This document shows positions 6,781 to 8,440 of a DNA stretch of 8,440 bases, piece after piece; the first letter of the stretch is position 1; each line of letters starts with the position of its first letter. The stretch is taken from positions 1-8,440 of the forward strand of contig JAPUKT010000006.1 in the NCBI GenBank assembly GCA_027295555.1, read 5' to 3'. The notes beneath the pieces were generated by a model. That model worked only from the letters and a program-made list of their open reading frames with translations. It was not told the DNA's origin and did not search any database. The position numbers were made by a program, and so were the translations under genes. The DNA comes from Deltaproteobacteria bacterium. Its GTDB lineage: Bacteria; Myxococcota_A; Polyangia; Polyangiales; Houyiibacteriaceae.

Positions 6781-8071
6781 AGAAACGAACCCGACAGATG
6801 CCGGTGGGGCCGGCGCGCTGCTTGCCGATGATGATCTCTGCGATGCCGCGGTCCTCACTGTCGCGGTTGTAGACTTCGTCGCGATAGATGAACCAGATCG
6901 TGTCGGAGTCCTGCTCGATGGCGCCGGATTCGCGGAGGTCGGACAACTGCGGACGCTTGTCCTTGATGCCACGCGACTCGACAGCACGGTTGAGTTGCGA
7001 AATCGCGATGATCGGAATCTCGAGCTCTTTGGCGAGCGCTTTCAAGCTTCGGCTGATCTCGCTGATCTCTTGCTCGCGCGAGTCGTTCCGGGAGCCCGAG
7101 CGCATCAATTGGAGGTAGTCGACGACGAGGAGACTGAGGCCCACCTCCGAGCGAAGCCGCCGCGCCTTGGCGCGAAGCTCGAGCAAAGTGATCGCCGGCG
7201 TGTCGTCGATCCAAATCGGAAGCTCGCTCAAGGTGCCTGCTGCATCGGCGAGCTTCGGCCAATCATCCTTGTGAAGCTGCCCCGTACGGATGCGATTTCC
7301 GTCAACGCGCGCCTCGCTCCCGAGAAGCCGCCGGACGAGTTGCCCCTTCGGCATCTCGAGCGAAAAGATCGCCACCGGCGCTTTGGCCACCTCGCAAGCG
7401 TGGTGCGCCACATTCAAGGCAAAAGAGGTCTTCCCCATACCGGGACGCCCGGCCACGATGATCAAGTCGCCTGCGTGCATGCCGGCGGTGAGATTGTCGA
7501 GTTTCGAAAAGCCGGTGGGAAGCCCCGTGATCGCCCCGCCACGTTTGGCCGTTTCATGGATCTCCTGAAACGTCCGCATCACGAGTTCCTTCACGTGCTC
7601 GTAAGGGTGCCGTGCGCGCTCCCTGGCGACCGCGAAGATCGACGACTCCGCCTGGTCGAGGAACTCCTCGACCGCCCCGTAGTCTCCGTAGCCACGAGAG
7701 GTGACCTCGTGGCAGACCTGAATCAGATTCCGGACCACCGACTTCTCGCGGACGAGCCGTGCGTGCGCCTGGATGTTCGAGACCGTCGGAATCGTGTTGG
7801 TCAGCGACAGGAGGTACTCGTCGCCGCCTACGCCAGCCAGCTTACCGCCGTGAAGGAGGGCCTCACGCAAGGTTACCTGATCGATCGGTTGACTGCGGCG
7901 AAACAACTCGCTCATCGCCTCGAAGATCTTGGCATTGGCTTCGCTGTAGAAGTCGTCGACGGACAGCACCTCGAGGACGACATTCATCGCATCGTTTTCG
8001 AGCAGGATGCCGCCGAGCACGGCCCGTTCCGCTTCGAGGGCGTTCGGTGGGATATGCCCGGTTTGTTCCAC
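6692..8071 (-). CDS. dnaB: Replicative DNA helicase DnaB
   Basis: The product (459 residues from the chosen start) is the ring-shaped helicase that unwinds DNA at the replication fork and interacts with primase. The N-terminal domain shows IPPNALEAERAVLGGILL and VDDFY (7-42), like PPxxIEAEQxVLG in other DnaB proteins. The RecA-like domain has Walker A GRPGMGKTS (208-216), the catalytic Glu in FSLEM (E239), Walker B LLVVDYLQL (D318), AISQLNRAVESR (356-367), SDLRESGAIEQDSD and the C-terminal arginine finger in GKQRAGP (R419). No intein or insertion interrupts it. The start is uncertain: I give GTG 8071 by homology, but the best ribosome binding site (8088-8093) precedes an ATT at 8080. Alternatives are TTG 8113 and GTG 8185, which adds 38 residues with no DnaB similarity. 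E. coli DnaB is 471 residues and B. subtilis about 454, so every start near 8071-8080 gives a normal length. Its 3' end is overlapped for 89 bp by the antisense pntB extension. Confidence 0.95.
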   Translation of the reverse strand: MEQTGHIPPNALEAERAVLGGILLENDAMNVVLEVLSVDDFYSEANAKIFEAMSELFRRSQPIDQVTLREALLHGGKLAGVGGDEYLLSLTNTIPTVSNIQAHARLVREKSVVRNLIQVCHEVTSRGYGDYGAVEEFLDQAESSIFAVARERARHPYEHVKELVMRTFQEIHETAKRGGAITGLPTGFSKLDNLTAGMHAGDLIIVAGRPGMGKTSFALNVAHHACEVAKAPVAIFSLEMPKGQLVRRLLGSEARVDGNRIRTGQLHKDDWPKLADAAGTLSELPIWIDDTPAITLLELRAKARRLRSEVGLSLLVVDYLQLMRSGSRNDSREQEISEISRSLKALAKELEIPIIAISQLNRAVESRGIKDKRPQLSDLRESGAIEQDSDTIWFIYRDEVYNRDSEDRGIAEIIIGKQRAGPTGICRVRFFSEYTRFDDLAEREYYGASAGGAADFLDT

Positions 8072-8087
8072 TGCAGAAATGACCCCG

Positions 8088-8093
8088 CTCCTT
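8088..8093 (-). promoter_or_regulatory. Shine-Dalgarno sequence in front of dnaB, placed for an ATT codon
   Basis: The minus strand reads AAGGAG, then seven bases (CGGGGTC), then ATT (8080-8078) in the dnaB frame. The next in-frame usual start, GTG at 8071, is 16 bases from AAGGAG, which is longer than the normal spacing. The site therefore fits a rare ATT initiation better than the GTG. It may also simply be chance in purine-rich DNA. Confidence 0.45.
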
Positions 8094-8154
8094 CCGAGCT
8101 TGGTTCTAACCAAAATCGCCCAACCCGCCACTGGGTTTGTGCACGACTCGCTCG

Positions 8155-8217
8155 CTAGTGCGCTCCTGTAGCGTTGCGTCGACACTAGTGCGCTCCCGTG
8201 GCGTTGCTGGCGTCGAC
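8155..8217. repeat. Imperfect tandem duplication (about 30 bp, two copies) upstream of dnaB
   Basis: Copy 1 (8155-8183) and copy 2 (8185-8217) both begin CTAGTGCGCTCC and end GTCGAC. They differ by two substitutions and a 4-base insertion in copy 2. On the minus strand each copy holds a purine-rich GGAG-containing site followed by CGCACTA; after it comes GTG (8185) behind copy 2 and GCG behind copy 1. It lies in the dnaB leader if the start is at 8071-8080, or partly inside the coding region if the GTG at 8185 is used. Confidence 0.8.
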
Positions 8218-8312
8218 GGGTGCGAGGGCCAAGGCAATCCGCTCGAGCTCGGCGGCCTGCTGGCGCAGCTTCCTTGCCTGGTCGAGGAGCCGTGCTACTG
8301 GATCGGCCGCTT

Positions 8313-8384
8313 GCGGGTGTGACTCAGCGGTAGAGTGTCTCCTTGCCAAGGAGAAAGTCGTCGGTTCGAATCCGATCACCCGCT
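8313..8384 (+). tRNA. tRNA-Gly (anticodon GCC)
   Basis: A complete 72-nt cloverleaf is visible. The acceptor stem GCGGGTG (8313-8319) pairs perfectly with CACCCGC (8377-8383). The D-arm is ACTC/GAGT with AGCGGTA as loop. The anticodon stem TCTCC/GGAGA encloses TTGCCAA with anticodon GCC at 8345-8347. The T-arm is GTCGG-TTCGAAT-CCGAT with one G-U pair. The discriminator is T (8384), as expected for bacterial tRNA-Gly. CCA is not encoded. A weak promoter candidate is TTGCCT (8274-8279), 16 bases, TACTGG (8296-8301) preceded by TGC. The gene is divergent from dnaB and no terminator is seen before the window ends. Confidence 0.96.
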
Positions 8385-8440
8385 CAGAAGAGACGGTCAG
8401 TGCGTCAGAGTCATCCGTAGAACGCAGGGAATCGTCGCAA

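Noticed and set aside
4828..6987. A 719-codon open frame on the minus strand, the longest in the window
   Set aside because: It lies antisense to the pntAA end, pntAB and pntB, which are unmistakable. Its product is Asp/Arg/Gly/His-rich with a RQRQRQ run from the hexamer tract, typical of a shadow frame in GC-rich DNA.
6995..8158. A 387-codon plus-strand frame antisense to dnaB
   Set aside because: dnaB on the other strand is supported by all helicase motifs; this frame shows no recognisable domain and has the composition of a shadow frame.
8185..8379. A 64-codon minus-strand frame (begins MIGFEPTTFSLAR) whose TAG overlaps the GTG at 8185, with a coiled-coil-like stretch LLDQARKLRQQAAELERI
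   Set aside because: Its first part is antisense to the tRNA-Gly gene; GFEPTTF is what the complement of a tRNA T-arm encodes. No ATG or GTG start exists after the tRNA, only CTG or TTG codons. The stop/start overlap is a weak hint of coupling to dnaB and not enough to call a gene.
8396..8409. GTCAGTGCGTCAGA downstream of the tRNA, resembling minus-strand units of the hexamer tract
   Set aside because: Only isolated TCAG words, not in a 6-bp period, so chance similarity is the simpler reading.

Overview
The window is about 8.4 kb of GC-rich, gene-dense bacterial chromosome carrying conserved housekeeping genes. The visible clues are strong G/C at third codon positions, a tRNA without an encoded CCA end, the three-gene pntAA-pntAB-pntB form of transhydrogenase, and a wax ester synthase/DGAT-type acyltransferase. 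These fit a GC-rich, probably uncultivated proteobacterium-like, myxobacterium-like or actinobacterium-like organism. Nothing here fixes the phylum, and I do not name one.

Layout, left to right: the 3' end of a thiol peroxidase gene (tpx, +) is followed 15 bp later by a WS/DGAT acyltransferase gene (+). This converges on transketolase (tkt, -) with only 32 bp between stop codons. A 180-bp divergent region holding a GC-rich stem-loop separates tkt from the transhydrogenase operon pntAA-pntAB-pntB (+). pntB runs convergently into, and overlaps, the replicative helicase gene dnaB (-). Upstream of dnaB lie an imperfect tandem duplication and a tRNA-Gly(GCC) gene (+) near the right edge.

Functionally, tkt (non-oxidative pentose phosphate pathway) and pnt (proton-motive-force-coupled NADPH formation) both bear on the NADPH and sugar-phosphate balance and share one divergent control region. 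tpx and the acyltransferase look like a separate transcription unit. dnaB and the tRNA are unrelated core genes.

No new multi-gene system, prophage, CRISPR array or insertion sequence is visible. Three things deserve a second look. (1) Related degenerate hexanucleotide tracts sit at both convergent gene junctions, each starting on the base next to the stop codon of the minus-strand gene and sharing an exact 18-mer; the one at pntB appears to have caused or accompanied a C-terminal extension of PntB into antisense dnaB sequence. (2) The transhydrogenase lacks a histidine at both of the proton-channel positions I know (Asn96 in PntB, Ser43 in PntAB). (3) The 5' end of dnaB is ambiguous, with the best Shine-Dalgarno sequence placed in front of an ATT codon and a tandem duplication just upstream.
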